64,000 bases of DNA from Pantoea eucalypti (GCF_009646115.1 NZ_CP045720.1:3348001-3412000); one strand, 5' to 3'. Shown: positions 10,170-19,204, counted from the stretch's first letter. The notes: generated by a model not told the origin, from the sequence alone. Made by a program: numbers and translations.

Positions 10170-10934
10170 TCAGGCTGTGGTCAGCGCCAGCGCAATTCCG
10201 CGTTCGCGCAGCGTGCGGCAGACTACTTCATCTAACCGGCTGTCGGTGACCACATCGGTCAGATCATCTACCGGTGAGGCGCAGAACAGTGACCAGGAAC
10301 CATACTTACTGCTGTCCGCCAGCAATACCCGACGCGCGGCATTGGCCAGCAGATCGTGTTTCAACCCGGCTTTATCCTCGGTCGGCGTGGTAATACCGCG
10401 CTCAAGGCTCCAGGAGTTACAACTGACAAACGCGATATCAGGATTAATACTGCGCAGCAACCGCCGTCCATGTTCACCCACACAGGACTGACTGGAGTCG
10501 TCGATCCGGCCGCCAATAATCGTCACTTCGATCTGCTTAAACTCAGACAGAAACAGTGCAATGTGCAGGTCGGCCGTAATGACCCGCAGCGGCAGATGGG
10601 TGAGCTGTCGCGCCAGCTCCAGCATGGTGGTTCCTGCATCCAGCACCACCGCATCGCCCGCCCGGACAAAACTGGCGGCGCATGCGGCGATCGCCTGCTT
10701 CTCGGCCAGGTTCCGCTGCATTTTCTCCAGCGTAGTCGGCTGGGCAGGAATAAAACGATTCAGGGTGACGCCGCCATGACTGCGGCTGATCACGCCCTCT
10801 TTATCCAGCTTAATTAAATCACGTCGAATCGTGGCGGGTGAGGCGGAAATCGCACTGACCAGTTGCTCAACAGTCACCAGATTATGGCTTTTCAGGTAAT
10901 CCATAATCTGGTCAAGACGGCTCTGTCCCTTCAT
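10170..10934 (-). CDS. DeoR/GlpR family transcriptional regulator
   Basis: Sugar-responsive repressor of the DeoR family, 254 residues. The N-terminal winged helix-turn-helix spans about residues 5-57 ([24 protein letters not shown], read in two parts). The C-terminal sensor domain includes the phosphate-binding [11 protein letters not shown] and the TADLHIAL region. It begins six bases after the pdxA2-like gene stops on the same strand, so it is the last gene of the kinase/dehydrogenase operon. Genes of this type next to DUF1537 kinases usually repress the cluster and sense a phosphorylated sugar intermediate; that role is inferred here. AGGG lies four bases before the ATG. Confidence 0.85.
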   Translation of the reverse strand: MKGQSRLDQIMDYLKSHNLVTVEQLVSAISASPATIRRDLIKLDKEGVISRSHGGVTLNRFIPAQPTTLEKMQRNLAEKQAIAACAASFVRAGDAVVLDAGTTMLELARQLTHLPLRVITADLHIALFLSEFKQIEVTIIGGRIDDSSQSCVGEHGRRLLRSINPDIAFVSCNSWSLERGITTPTEDKAGLKHDLLANAARRVLLADSSKYGSWSLFCASPVDDLTDVVTDSRLDEVVCRTLRERGIALALTTA

Positions 10935-10940
10935 ATTTCC

Positions 10941-11921
10941 CTATGCGAGCTGCATCGCGAGTTTAATCGAGATCGCCATGCTGTCAGACTTCGCTTTACC
11001 TGTCCAGGCGATATCAAATGCCGTGCCGTGGTCAGCAGAGGTGCGGATAAACGGCAGGCCTGCGGTAATGTTCACGCCATCATAGAAGCCCAGCAGTTTA
11101 AGCGGGATGTGCCCCTGATCATGGTACATCGCCACCACCATGTCATAGCGTCCATCCTGGCACTGCAGAAACACCGTGTCCGGCGGGCAAGGCCCGGAGA
11201 CATCAATCCCCTGCGCTTTCATCGCCTCAATCGCGGGGGCAACGGTGGTGATCTCCTCATCGCCAAACAGCCCGTTCTCGCCAGCGTGCGGATTAACACC
11301 TGCCACGGCGATACGCGGGGCGCTGTAACCCACACGACGCAGGAAGGTGTCCGCCATACCAATTACCGTTTTGATGCGCGTCTGATTGAGCGTGTCGAGG
11401 AACTTACGCAGTGCAATGTGGGTTGTGACATGAATGACTTTCAGCTTATCGGTGTAGAGCACCATGGCGTAATCTTTGGTGTCAGTCAGGTGCGCCAGCA
11501 GTTCGGTATGACCCGGATAGAGATGGCCCGCCGCATGCATCGCCTCTTTGTTCAGCGGCGCGGTGGCTATGGCATGCACCTCACCGGCCAATGCCAGTTC
11601 GGTGGCACGCTTTACGCAGCGCCATGCCAGATCCCCCGCCTCTTTCTGCACCACGCCAGGTTTCAGCGCGTCGGGATCGGCCAGCGGCTCATCGATCACA
11701 TTGATAATGCCGGGCGCAAACCGTGCATCCTGTACCCGATCCAGCACCCGCAGCTCGGCCTGTGGTGTGATGTTCATCGCCATAATGCGGCGCAGCGTAC
11801 TGGCACAGCCAATCACCACGGCAGGAATGCCATTCAGCTCACCTTCAGAGAGCGCTTTAATGATGATTTCCGGGCTGATGCCCGCCGGATCGCCCATGGT
11901 GATCGCAATAATTTTACTCAC
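10941..11921 (-). CDS. PdxA2-type 4-phospho-acid-sugar dehydrogenase
   Basis: Member of the PdxA family, 326 residues. PdxA2 proteins beside DUF1537 kinases oxidise and decarboxylate D-threonate or D-erythronate 4-phosphate to dihydroxyacetone phosphate with NAD. Family marks seen: MGDPAGISPEI, TAPLNKEAM, the metal-binding MYHDQGHIP and RTSADHGTAFDIA. A GTG at 11921 is taken as start. GAGGAGA precedes it at six bases, and it overlaps the kinase stop by eight bases (GTGAGTAA), so the two are translationally coupled. The vitamin B6 PdxA proper is a related paralogue, but the context argues for catabolism. The exact substrate isomer is not readable. Confidence 0.85.
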   Translation of the reverse strand: MSKIIAITMGDPAGISPEIIIKALSEGELNGIPAVVIGCASTLRRIMAMNITPQAELRVLDRVQDARFAPGIINVIDEPLADPDALKPGVVQKEAGDLAWRCVKRATELALAGEVHAIATAPLNKEAMHAAGHLYPGHTELLAHLTDTKDYAMVLYTDKLKVIHVTTHIALRKFLDTLNQTRIKTVIGMADTFLRRVGYSAPRIAVAGVNPHAGENGLFGDEEITTVAPAIEAMKAQGIDVSGPCPPDTVFLQCQDGRYDMVVAMYHDQGHIPLKLLGFYDGVNITAGLPFIRTSADHGTAFDIAWTGKAKSDSMAISIKLAMQLA

Positions 11922-13173
11922 TCGACTTCTCCTCAATAAAACCAATGGCTGCTACCAGGGTATTTTCATCACCAAAGCCACCCGCTTTGGTCATCACCGG
12001 CAGAGTAAATTCACTGTTAAGCAGAACCCCGTGCGGCACACAGCCCGCCACCAGACCCTGAATTTTAAAGCCGCTGGCCCCCAGCGCCTGAGCAACGGCT
12101 ATCGCCACGTCGCCGCCCGACAGATAGAGCGCATGCGGCAGCTGTGCCCGGCACAGACTCAGGGTCATTTCGCCCAGCAGCTGACAGATCGCCTCACCCA
12201 GCTGCTGGCGCGTCACGCTGTGCTGCTGGCAGAGATCCTCGATCGCGTGTCGCTGGAATGCATGCTGGCAAGTGCGGATCACCGTGTGGCGACCGGCACG
12301 CAATGCGGAGGTCGCCTGTTCGATCCAGCGATTCCGATCAGGCCAGGCGGGCTGCTGAAACAGCTGACGAATATCGACATCCACTATCTCAACGGCACGG
12401 TGATGACGCAGCGCAGCGATCTGCTGCTCTGCCTGACGGCTCATCGATCCCACCACAGCCAGCACAGGTCGCGCGGGGCAAACGGAGAGCGCAGCACCCA
12501 GCGCATCGCTTAACCCGGCAGTCCCCACCAGCAGGGGCGTTTCGCTCAGACGCGCCGCAGCCGTGATCAGTCGGGTCAGGTCGCCTTCCGTTTCAGCATC
12601 CACCACCACCACGCCCTGCGACGCCGCTAATACCGCATCAAGCCGATCGCTGCGCAGCGTCGCGAGATCGATCTCCGTGCCGTCGATCTGCATCTGATCG
12701 AGGATGCGGGCACTCAGGATCGGGGTTTTGGGATCGCTGGCAAATTCGGTGTCCGTCAGTAAACGCTGATCGACCCACACCTTGCCGTCGCGTGTGGTGC
12801 GGCCCAGTCGCGGTACGGCCGGTGCCACCAGCGCCATATTTTTGCCGCTGGCGCGTAGCGCAGCCACCGTTTCAGCGCCGACGTTGCCACGCAACGTGGA
12901 GTCGATCTTTTTAAACAGCCAGCCCTGCTGAAGCTGTTTCGCATAGTGCTGCACCACCTGATTGACGCGCTCTGCGGCCTGGATGGTGCTGATGGCCCGG
13001 CTGTCGGTGCTGATCACCAACACATCTGCCGCCGTATCTGACAGCGATGCTCCGGTGCCAAACAGCACATGTACACGGGCTCCGGCCTGTGCCAGTCCGC
13101 TACCTGCATCGTTGGCACCGGTAAAGTCGTCAGCGATGACGAGCACCGGTGTTTTCCATATTGATGAGCCCAT
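11914..13173 (-). CDS. Four-carbon acid sugar kinase (DUF1537)
   Basis: ATP-dependent kinase of the DUF1537 family, 419 residues, which phosphorylates four-carbon acid sugars such as D-threonate or D-erythronate at the 4-OH. The N-terminal substrate motif VIADDFTGANDAGSGLA and KKIDSTLRGN are clear. The C-terminal nucleotide domain has the YLSGGDVAIAVAQALG glycine-rich stretch. The start at 13173 has AGGAG six bases upstream; the frame is open 15 codons further but without support. It is the first gene of the operon with a PdxA2-type dehydrogenase and DeoR regulator, and is divergent from the alcohol dehydrogenase arm. DtnK is the closest named function, but the isomer is uncertain. Confidence 0.88.
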   Translation of the reverse strand: MGSSIWKTPVLVIADDFTGANDAGSGLAQAGARVHVLFGTGASLSDTAADVLVISTDSRAISTIQAAERVNQVVQHYAKQLQQGWLFKKIDSTLRGNVGAETVAALRASGKNMALVAPAVPRLGRTTRDGKVWVDQRLLTDTEFASDPKTPILSARILDQMQIDGTEIDLATLRSDRLDAVLAASQGVVVVDAETEGDLTRLITAAARLSETPLLVGTAGLSDALGAALSVCPARPVLAVVGSMSRQAEQQIAALRHHRAVEIVDVDIRQLFQQPAWPDRNRWIEQATSALRAGRHTVIRTCQHAFQRHAIEDLCQQHSVTRQQLGEAICQLLGEMTLSLCRAQLPHALYLSGGDVAIAVAQALGASGFKIQGLVAGCVPHGVLLNSEFTLPVMTKAGGFGDENTLVAAIGFIEEKSSE

Positions 13174-13214
13174 CCTCACTCCTGTCAGGCTATTGCCGCT
13201 GCATTTGATTATAT

Positions 13215-13228
13215 TCAATCATGATTGA
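13215..13228. promoter_or_regulatory. Palindromic candidate operator in divergent promoter
   Basis: TCAATCATGATTGA is a perfect 14-base palindrome, with partly matching ATAT/TTATAT flanks, in the 187-base region between the divergent kinase and alcohol dehydrogenase operons. Its place suits a site for the DeoR-type repressor controlling both arms. The assignment is inferred from position and symmetry only. Confidence 0.5.
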
Positions 13229-13360
13229 TTATATGTGAGCAAGTTCAAATTAATCGAAATCGATATGCCTTATAAAATTAGCCACAGAGAGTGACTGACT
13301 TCGCATTGCGCTGAGCAAAATTAATCATTTACTCAGACATGACAGAGATAAGGGTATGAA

Positions 13361-14509
13361 ATGAACATTAACAGCACGGTGATCAGCGGATATCAGGCGT
13401 TAAACGACATGCGCTATCTGCTGAAAGGCGTATCGACAGCGGTGGTGGTCACGGACCGGAACATTGAGGCGATTCCGGCGGTACAGGCTCTGATGGGTCA
13501 ACTGCGGGATCTGATTCCGCGCATCAGCCTGGTAAATAGCGTTCCTCCTGAGCCAAGCCAGCATGACGTAGCCACGATTATCTCAGCGCTTTCCCAGGGC
13601 CAGGTCGACATGGTGATTGGCATCGGCGGTGGCAGCGTACTGGATGTAGCGAAGCTGCTGTCAGTGCTGTGCATTGACGCGGCACCCGCGCTGGACGCCC
13701 TGCTGGCTGGCGAAAAACCGGTGCGCCGCACCAGTTCAATGTTAATTCCCACCACTGCCGGCACCGGCTCGGAAGCGACGCCAAATGCGATTCTGGCGAT
13801 CCCGGAGAAAGAGACCAAAGTCGGCATTATTTCACCGGTGATGCTGCCGGATGTAGTGGCGCTGGTGCCGGAACTCACCACCAGCATGCCGCCCCACATC
13901 GCCTCTTCAACCGGTATTGATGCGCTTTGCCACCTGATTGAGTGCTTCACCGCCAACGTTGCTAACCCGGTCAGTGACAACTATGCGCTGATTGGCATGA
14001 AGAAGCTGTTCGCTCATCTTGAAACCACCCTGCGCGAGCCAGAGAATCTGCAGGCGCGGCTGGAGATGCTCTGGGCCTCCTATTATGGCGGCGCATCGAT
14101 TGCCCATGCGGGTACACATCTGGTACACGCAATGTCTTATCCTCTCGGCGGCAAATACCACCTGCCACACGGCGTCGCCAACGCCATTCTGCTGGCACCT
14201 TGCATGCGTTTTGTCCGTCCGGCCGCAGTGAGTAAATTTGCTCAGGCCTATGACCTGTTGCCCGATGCCAACCTTCGTCTGAACGATGAAGAAAAATCAC
14301 ATGCGCTAGTCGACTACTTCACCGCGCTGGTGGTGCGACTGCAGCTGCCTGCCAGCCTGGAAGCGCTGGGCATCGGTCCGGATCACCTGCCCTATTTAGT
14401 GGAAGCGGCACTCGACGTTCAGCGTCTGATAAAAAACGTGCCGATGGCGGTCACCGCCGACGATGTGCGCGCCGTCTACCTGACGCTGTTCCCTTCCTGC
14501 CAGGCGTAA
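13361..14509 (+). CDS. Iron-containing (group III) alcohol dehydrogenase
   Basis: NAD(P)-dependent alcohol dehydrogenase of the FucO/GldA-like iron group, 382 residues. The cofactor motif GGGS is at 89-92, and TTAGTGSEAT at 131-140. The four metal ligands are seen as Asp187, His191, His256 and His270, with exactly the 4/65/14 spacing of FucO. It starts the plus-strand arm of the catabolic cluster, and its stop TAA overlaps an unused ATG just before the DapA-like gene. It may reduce an aldehyde released by the neighbouring aldolase or oxidise a sugar alcohol; the substrate is unknown. An AGATAAGGG stretch precedes the start. Confidence 0.87.
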   Translation: MNINSTVISGYQALNDMRYLLKGVSTAVVVTDRNIEAIPAVQALMGQLRDLIPRISLVNSVPPEPSQHDVATIISALSQGQVDMVIGIGGGSVLDVAKLLSVLCIDAAPALDALLAGEKPVRRTSSMLIPTTAGTGSEATPNAILAIPEKETKVGIISPVMLPDVVALVPELTTSMPPHIASSTGIDALCHLIECFTANVANPVSDNYALIGMKKLFAHLETTLREPENLQARLEMLWASYYGGASIAHAGTHLVHAMSYPLGGKYHLPHGVANAILLAPCMRFVRPAAVSKFAQAYDLLPDANLRLNDEEKSHALVDYFTALVVRLQLPASLEALGIGPDHLPYLVEAALDVQRLIKNVPMAVTADDVRAVYLTLFPSCQA

Positions 14510-14520
14510 TGAGGATTGTC

Positions 14521-15405
14521 ATGAATAAGAAAATAAACGGCGTACTGACCGCCATCGTCACCACCTTTGATCGTGAAGGTGCCTTTGATCCCGTGAGGCA
14601 ACGTGAGCAGGTCAGACGCCAGATCAATGCCGGAAACGGCATCTTCTGTGGCGGAACTAACGGCGAATTTTTTGTGCTGAACGAGCAGGAGAAGATTGCA
14701 GTCACCACCACCTGCGTCGATGAGGTCAACGGCCAGGCCCCCGTAGTGGCGCATATCGGGGAGATTTCGGCCCGTGAAACAATCCGGCTCGGCAAACAGA
14801 TTGCCCGCCTTGGCGTGGATGCCGTTTCAGCTATCACGCCGTGGTTCGTTCCACTGAAGCAGCAGGAGCTGATCGACCACTATCAGCGCGTAGCGGACGC
14901 GCTGACGGTGCCGCTGTTCCTCTACAACATCCCGGCGCGAACCGGCAATACCCTGCAGCCAGAGACCGTTCGCACGCTGGCCGTGCACCCGAACATCATC
15001 GGTATTAAAGACTCCGCAGGCAGCTATGAAAGTCTGAGCGGATTTCTGCAGGCCACCGCCGACTGTGAGGGCTTTGATGTGCTGAACGGCCCTGACTCGC
15101 TGATTCATCAGGGATTCGTTGATGGCTGCTCCGCCTCCATTTCCGGACTGGCAAACGTGGCACCGGAGGCGATTAACGCCATCTGGGCGCGCTTCCGTGC
15201 CGGCGATATTGCCGGTTCGCATCAGGCACAGGAAAACATCACCGGCCTGCGCACCGCGCTGTACTGCATCGGTTTCTCTCCGGCCGCCGTGAAAAAAGCG
15301 GTCAGCCTGCAGGGCTTTGACGTCGGTGAAAGTCGCTATGCGGTGCAGTTCAGCGCCGATGAACAGCAGCAGATTCGGCAAATCGTGAACCATTACCTGC
15401 AATAA
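14521..15405 (+). CDS. DapA/NanA-family aldolase or dehydratase
   Basis: Class I lyase of the dihydrodipicolinate synthase/N-acetylneuraminate lyase family, 294 residues, forming a Schiff base with pyruvate-type substrates. Lys163 (IIGIKDSAG) is the Schiff-base residue and Tyr135 (LYNIPARTG) its partner; GGTNGEF at 44-50 is the carboxylate loop. The second ATG is used because GAGG lies six bases upstream. Arg140 after YNIPA resembles DapA more than NanA. However, the genomic context (sugar-acid kinase, symporter, sialidase-like protein) points to 2-keto-3-deoxy sugar acid cleavage rather than lysine synthesis. Substrate remains open. Confidence 0.83.
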   Translation: MNKKINGVLTAIVTTFDREGAFDPVRQREQVRRQINAGNGIFCGGTNGEFFVLNEQEKIAVTTTCVDEVNGQAPVVAHIGEISARETIRLGKQIARLGVDAVSAITPWFVPLKQQELIDHYQRVADALTVPLFLYNIPARTGNTLQPETVRTLAVHPNIIGIKDSAGSYESLSGFLQATADCEGFDVLNGPDSLIHQGFVDGCSASISGLANVAPEAINAIWARFRAGDIAGSHQAQENITGLRTALYCIGFSPAAVKKAVSLQGFDVGESRYAVQFSADEQQQIRQIVNHYLQ

Positions 15406-15484
15406 CGTCCATCGCCTTTGTACCCTATCGGTCAGATGAGAACGAACCTGATGGTCGCCATCTGCCAGAACAATCGAGGTCATG

Positions 15485-16900
15485 ATGAAAGCATTTTCAA
15501 CTGAGAGCACCTTTCTGATCGTCGGCATGGTGGTCGCCTATATCCTGTTCACCACCTGGCTGACCTGGCGATTACGCAGTAAAACCAGTGGTGACTTTAT
15601 GGAAGGCTCCCGCGCCATGCCCGCCTTTATCGTCGGCATCATGCTGATGTCGGAATATATCGGGGCAAAATCGACCATCGGCACCGCGCAGGCGGCCTTT
15701 GAAGATGGCTTCGCCGCATCGTGGTCAGTGATTGGCGCGGCGATTGGCTTCCCGCTGTTTGGCCTGATTCTGGTCAAACGCATCTATAACACCGGGAAGA
15801 TCACGATCTCTGGTGCCATCGCCGAGAAATATGGCAGCTCGACCAAAAACATTATCTCGCTGATCATGATCTATGCGCTGCTGCTGGTGAACGTCGGGAA
15901 CTACATCAGCGGTGCGGCGGCGATCTCCACTGTGCTGAAGATCGACCTGACGCAGGCCGCCTTTATCACTGCCGTGGTGAGTACCTTCTACTTTGCCTTT
16001 GGCGGCATGAAAGGCGTGGCCTGGGTTACGCTGCTGCACAGCGCCATCAAGTATATGGGGATCCTGATTATCCTCTATGTGGCGCTGAAGATGACCGGCG
16101 GCGTCGCTCCGATGATGGAGAAAATGCCCGCGTTCTACTGGACCTGGGATGGTCACGTTGGGGCCAGTACCATTGTGGCCTGGCTGATCGGAACCGTGGG
16201 GTCGATCTTCTGCACGCAGTTTGTGATTCAGGCGATTTCATCCACTAAAGATGTGAAATCAGCGAAGCGCGCCACCTGGGTCGCCTTCATCTTCTGCCTG
16301 CCGATCGGTCTGGCGATGGCGCTGATTGGCGTGGCGGCGAAGTTTGCGCATCCGGATATCAAGAGCCTCTATGCGTTGCCGGTGTTTCTGCAGGATATGT
16401 CACCGTGGCTGGCGGGCATTGTCACCACCTCGCTGGTAGCATCCATTTTCGTCAGCGTCGGCACCGTGGCGCTGGCCATCGCCTCGCTGATCGTAAAAGA
16501 CTTTTACGTGCCCTGGCGTAACCCGACGCCAGAGCGCGAATTTAAAATGACGCGCTGGATCTCGATTGGCATCGGCTTCTTCCCGCTACTGTTTGTCCTT
16601 TTCTTCCCGGAAGTGCTGAAGCTCTCCTTCTTTACCCGCGCGATTCGCCTGTCGATCACCGTGGTAGCGATCATGGCGTTCTATCTGCCGTGGTTTAAGA
16701 GCACACGTGGTGCCAATGCCGGTCTGATTGGTGCCTGCGTGGTAACGTCCGTCTGGTTCCTGATGGGTAACCCGTTTGGTATCGACAATATGTATGTGGC
16801 GCTGCTTACACCGGCCATCATTATGGTGATTGACCGCTGTATTCCGTCACGTCAGTCTCAGACTCAACCGCAACAAAATGCACAAAACAGTGGAGCCTAA
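15485..16900 (+). CDS. SSS-family sodium/solute symporter
   Basis: Inner-membrane sodium-coupled symporter of the SSS family (PF00474), 471 residues with about 13 hydrophobic segments. The conserved stretch GSRAMPAFIVGIMLMSEYIGAKSTIG matches the family core (quoted in parts: SRAMPAF, SEYIGAKSTIG), and the LLVNVGNYISGAAAIS helix follows. An ATG immediately before is also open; the second is chosen for better spacing from GAGG. Placed between the aldolase and sialidase-like genes, it is likely the uptake system of the cluster, importing an organic acid or sugar acid. The family also carries sialic acid, proline and pantothenate, so the substrate cannot be fixed. Confidence 0.88.
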   Translation: MKAFSTESTFLIVGMVVAYILFTTWLTWRLRSKTSGDFMEGSRAMPAFIVGIMLMSEYIGAKSTIGTAQAAFEDGFAASWSVIGAAIGFPLFGLILVKRIYNTGKITISGAIAEKYGSSTKNIISLIMIYALLLVNVGNYISGAAAISTVLKIDLTQAAFITAVVSTFYFAFGGMKGVAWVTLLHSAIKYMGILIILYVALKMTGGVAPMMEKMPAFYWTWDGHVGASTIVAWLIGTVGSIFCTQFVIQAISSTKDVKSAKRATWVAFIFCLPIGLAMALIGVAAKFAHPDIKSLYALPVFLQDMSPWLAGIVTTSLVASIFVSVGTVALAIASLIVKDFYVPWRNPTPEREFKMTRWISIGIGFFPLLFVLFFPEVLKLSFFTRAIRLSITVVAIMAFYLPWFKSTRGANAGLIGACVVTSVWFLMGNPFGIDNMYVALLTPAIIMVIDRCIPSRQSQTQPQQNAQNSGA

Positions 16901-16901
16901 T

Positions 16902-18098
16902 ATGACTCAGGAAACCGTCACCGCAGAACGCACCGGCCTGCTAGCGCCTCACCCGCAGGACAGCGCGCAGCAGGTTGCGATGCTGCCCTCCTCCTGCCCG
17001 CAAAACCATGCGGCCAACCTGCTGCCGCTGCCTGATGGTGATCTACTCTGCGTCTGGTTTGGCGGCACACAGGAAGGGATCGCCGATATCTCGGTCTGGT
17101 GTTCCCAGCTGAAAAAAGGCAGCGACCGCTGGAGTGACGCGCAGAAACTCTCTGACGATCCCAGCCGTTCAGAACAGAACCCAGTGCTGTTTCTCGATCC
17201 TGACCAGGTGCTATGGCTACTGTGGACGGCGCAGAAAGCGGGCAATCAGGACACCGCGATTGTGCGCTATCGCCAGTCTCATGATATGGGCAAAAGCTGG
17301 GGCGAGATCGAAACCCTGCTGGACAAGCCCGGCACCTTTATTCGCCAGCCGATTGTGGTGCTTCCTAACGGCAACTGGTTGCTGCCGGTGTTTTACTGCC
17401 TGACGCAGCCCGGCGAAAAGTGGGTCGGCAGCTATGACGTTAGCGCCGTGAAAATCTCCGAAGATAAAGGCCAGAGCTGGCGCGACGTCAGCGTGCCTGA
17501 CAGCACCGGCTGCGTTCATATGAACGTTACTCTGCTGGATGATGGTTCGCTGCTGGCCCTCTACCGCAGCCGCTGGGCCGACCACATCTACCAGAGCCGC
17601 TCGTTTGATCAGGGTGAAAGCTGGAGTGCGCCCGAGCCGCTGTCACTGCCTAATAATAATTCTTCAATTCAGGTGACGACGCTGCGCAACGGTCATCTGG
17701 CGCTGGTGTTCAATGCCATGAGCGCCGAAGGTGCCAGTGAACGTCGGTTATCGCTGTATGACGAAATTGAAGATGAAGAAGAAAACGGTGACGTTGCAAT
17801 CGCCGCTGAGCCGATGGTGCATAGCGGGCGCACCGCCTTCTGGGGCGCGCCACGTGCGCCAATGACGCTGGCGATTTCCACGGATGGCGGTAAAAGCTGG
17901 CCGCTGCAGCGCAATCTGGATGAAGGCGATGGCTACTGCATGACCAATAACTCTCAGCAGAAGTTAAACCGTGAGTTCTCCTACCCCAGCATCAAACAGG
18001 GCGTAAACGGTGAACTGCATATCGCCTACACCTGGTATCGCCAGGCGATTAAGTATGTGCGGGTTGATGAGTCCTGGGTGCAGGGAGGTGACGCGTGA
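16902..18098 (+). CDS. Cytoplasmic sialidase-like Asp-box (BNR) protein
   Basis: Six-bladed beta-propeller protein related to sialidases, 398 residues. Four Asp-boxes (S-x-D-x-G-x-S-W) are seen at residues 126-133, 186-193, 234-241 and 326-333. Candidate Arg residues for carboxylate binding include Arg148 (FIRQP), Arg222 (YRSR) and Arg380; the REFSYPSIKQ stretch near 357-366 supplies a Tyr. There is no signal peptide, so it is expected to act inside the cell on an imported substrate. The start is the ATG after GTGGAG, two bases beyond the symporter stop, giving a tight operon. A true sialidase activity is not established; a related acid-sugar hydrolase is possible. Confidence 0.78.
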   Translation: MTQETVTAERTGLLAPHPQDSAQQVAMLPSSCPQNHAANLLPLPDGDLLCVWFGGTQEGIADISVWCSQLKKGSDRWSDAQKLSDDPSRSEQNPVLFLDPDQVLWLLWTAQKAGNQDTAIVRYRQSHDMGKSWGEIETLLDKPGTFIRQPIVVLPNGNWLLPVFYCLTQPGEKWVGSYDVSAVKISEDKGQSWRDVSVPDSTGCVHMNVTLLDDGSLLALYRSRWADHIYQSRSFDQGESWSAPEPLSLPNNNSSIQVTTLRNGHLALVFNAMSAEGASERRLSLYDEIEDEEENGDVAIAAEPMVHSGRTAFWGAPRAPMTLAISTDGGKSWPLQRNLDEGDGYCMTNNSQQKLNREFSYPSIKQGVNGELHIAYTWYRQAIKYVRVDESWVQGGDA

Positions 18099-18778
18099 TT
18101 GAAAAGATGGCGCTGGTGACCGGAGCCAGTTCCGGCATCGGCCAGGCGATTGTGGATCGTTTGCTGGCTGAGGGCTGGCAGGTGATTGGCCTGAGCCGAT
18201 CGGCGATAAACCGGTCAGACGCGGGCTGGCAGAGCCATCAGATCGATATCAGCGACAGTGCGGCATTGCAGGCTTTACTGGACAAACTGCCGGTGCCGCA
18301 GGCGGTGATCCATGCAGCGGGAATGATGCAGGCCGCGCCGCTCGGGGAGCTGGATCTGAACGCCAGCACACGCCTGTGGCAACTGCATGTTGCCGCCGCA
18401 GAACAGCTGGCCAACCATTTTGCGCCCCGGATGAACGCGGGCGGCAGAATCGTGTTGCTGGGTAGTCGCACGTCAGGCGGTGCGGCGTGCCGTAGTCAGT
18501 ATGTGGCCACTAAATCGGCGATGATCGGCATGGTGCGCAGCTGGGCGGCAGAGCTGGCACCGCGCGGCATTACAGCCAATATCGTGGCGCCAGGTGCCAC
18601 CGAAACGCCGATGCTACAACAGAAGGGCCGGGCCAGTTCCCCGCCGCGCTTGCCACCGATAGGCCGCTATATTCAGCCGCAGGAAGTCGCCGGACTGGTC
18701 GGGTTCCTGCTTTCGCCTGCGGCCGCGACAATCACCGGTCAGCAGCTGGTGATGTGCGGCGGTGCGTCGCTGAGTTGA
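18095..18778 (+). CDS. SDR-family NAD(P) oxidoreductase
   Basis: Classical short-chain dehydrogenase, 227 residues. The nucleotide motif TGASSGIG is at 9-16, HAAG at 73-76, and the catalytic YxxxK at Tyr136/Lys140 (QYVATK), with serines in GSRTSGG just upstream. The GTG start overlaps the sialidase-like gene's stop in GTGA and follows AGGGAGG, so translation is coupled. It is the last gene of the plus-strand arm and probably oxidises or reduces a sugar-derived hydroxyl in the same pathway. The substrate is unknown. Confidence 0.85.
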   Translation: MIEKMALVTGASSGIGQAIVDRLLAEGWQVIGLSRSAINRSDAGWQSHQIDISDSAALQALLDKLPVPQAVIHAAGMMQAAPLGELDLNASTRLWQLHVAAAEQLANHFAPRMNAGGRIVLLGSRTSGGAACRSQYVATKSAMIGMVRSWAAELAPRGITANIVAPGATETPMLQQKGRASSPPRLPPIGRYIQPQEVAGLVGFLLSPAAATITGQQLVMCGGASLS

Positions 18779-18826
18779 TGAACAGGCCGGGCGACTCGGG
18801 TAGCCCGGCCTGTATCAGCGTAAAAA

Positions 18827-19204
18827 TTACCGTACGGGTTTACCGTACTGGTTCACAAACTGGCGATAGGCGGCGATCACCAGCTGAAAATCTTCAATGC
18901 CGCAGAAGGAGAGGCTCTCTTCGTCGTAGTAGTTCATCCCCTCCTCCATGCCGTCATCTTCCAGAGCCAGCAGGTTGGCGCGAATCATTACCTCTTCCTC
19001 ATCCAGCAGGATGGTGTACTCGCTACCGACGCGCTGCCACTGACGCACGCTGCCTTTGACGTCTTCGATTGCGGCTTCGACTTCATCCAGCAATCCTGGA
19101 TCGTTTTTCACCTCTTCGTTGAACCAGTGGCCGACCGCTTCATGATCCATCGACATACGAACTTTAATCTGTCCGGTCACATCGCGTAAAAATTCATATT
19201 CCAT
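18827..19204 (-). CDS. yacL: YacL family (UPF0231) protein
   Basis: Small acidic cytoplasmic protein of unknown function, 125 residues, matching E. coli YacL (120) throughout: [28 protein letters not shown] and [12 protein letters not shown] are conserved. AGAGGAACG precedes the ATG at good spacing. It keeps its E. coli position beside acnB, transcribed in the same direction but separated from it by a strong terminator. In E. coli it adjoins speD; here the catabolic cluster is inserted between them. Confidence 0.9.
   Translation of the reverse strand: MEYEFLRDVTGQIKVRMSMDHEAVGHWFNEEVKNDPGLLDEVEAAIEDVKGSVRQWQRVGSEYTILLDEEEVMIRANLLALEDDGMEEGMNYYDEESLSFCGIEDFQLVIAAYRQFVNQYGKPVR

Noticed and set aside
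10863..11939. 358-codon plus-strand frame opposite the PdxA2-type gene
   Set aside because: Antisense shadow; the minus-strand product has clear PdxA motifs and translational coupling.
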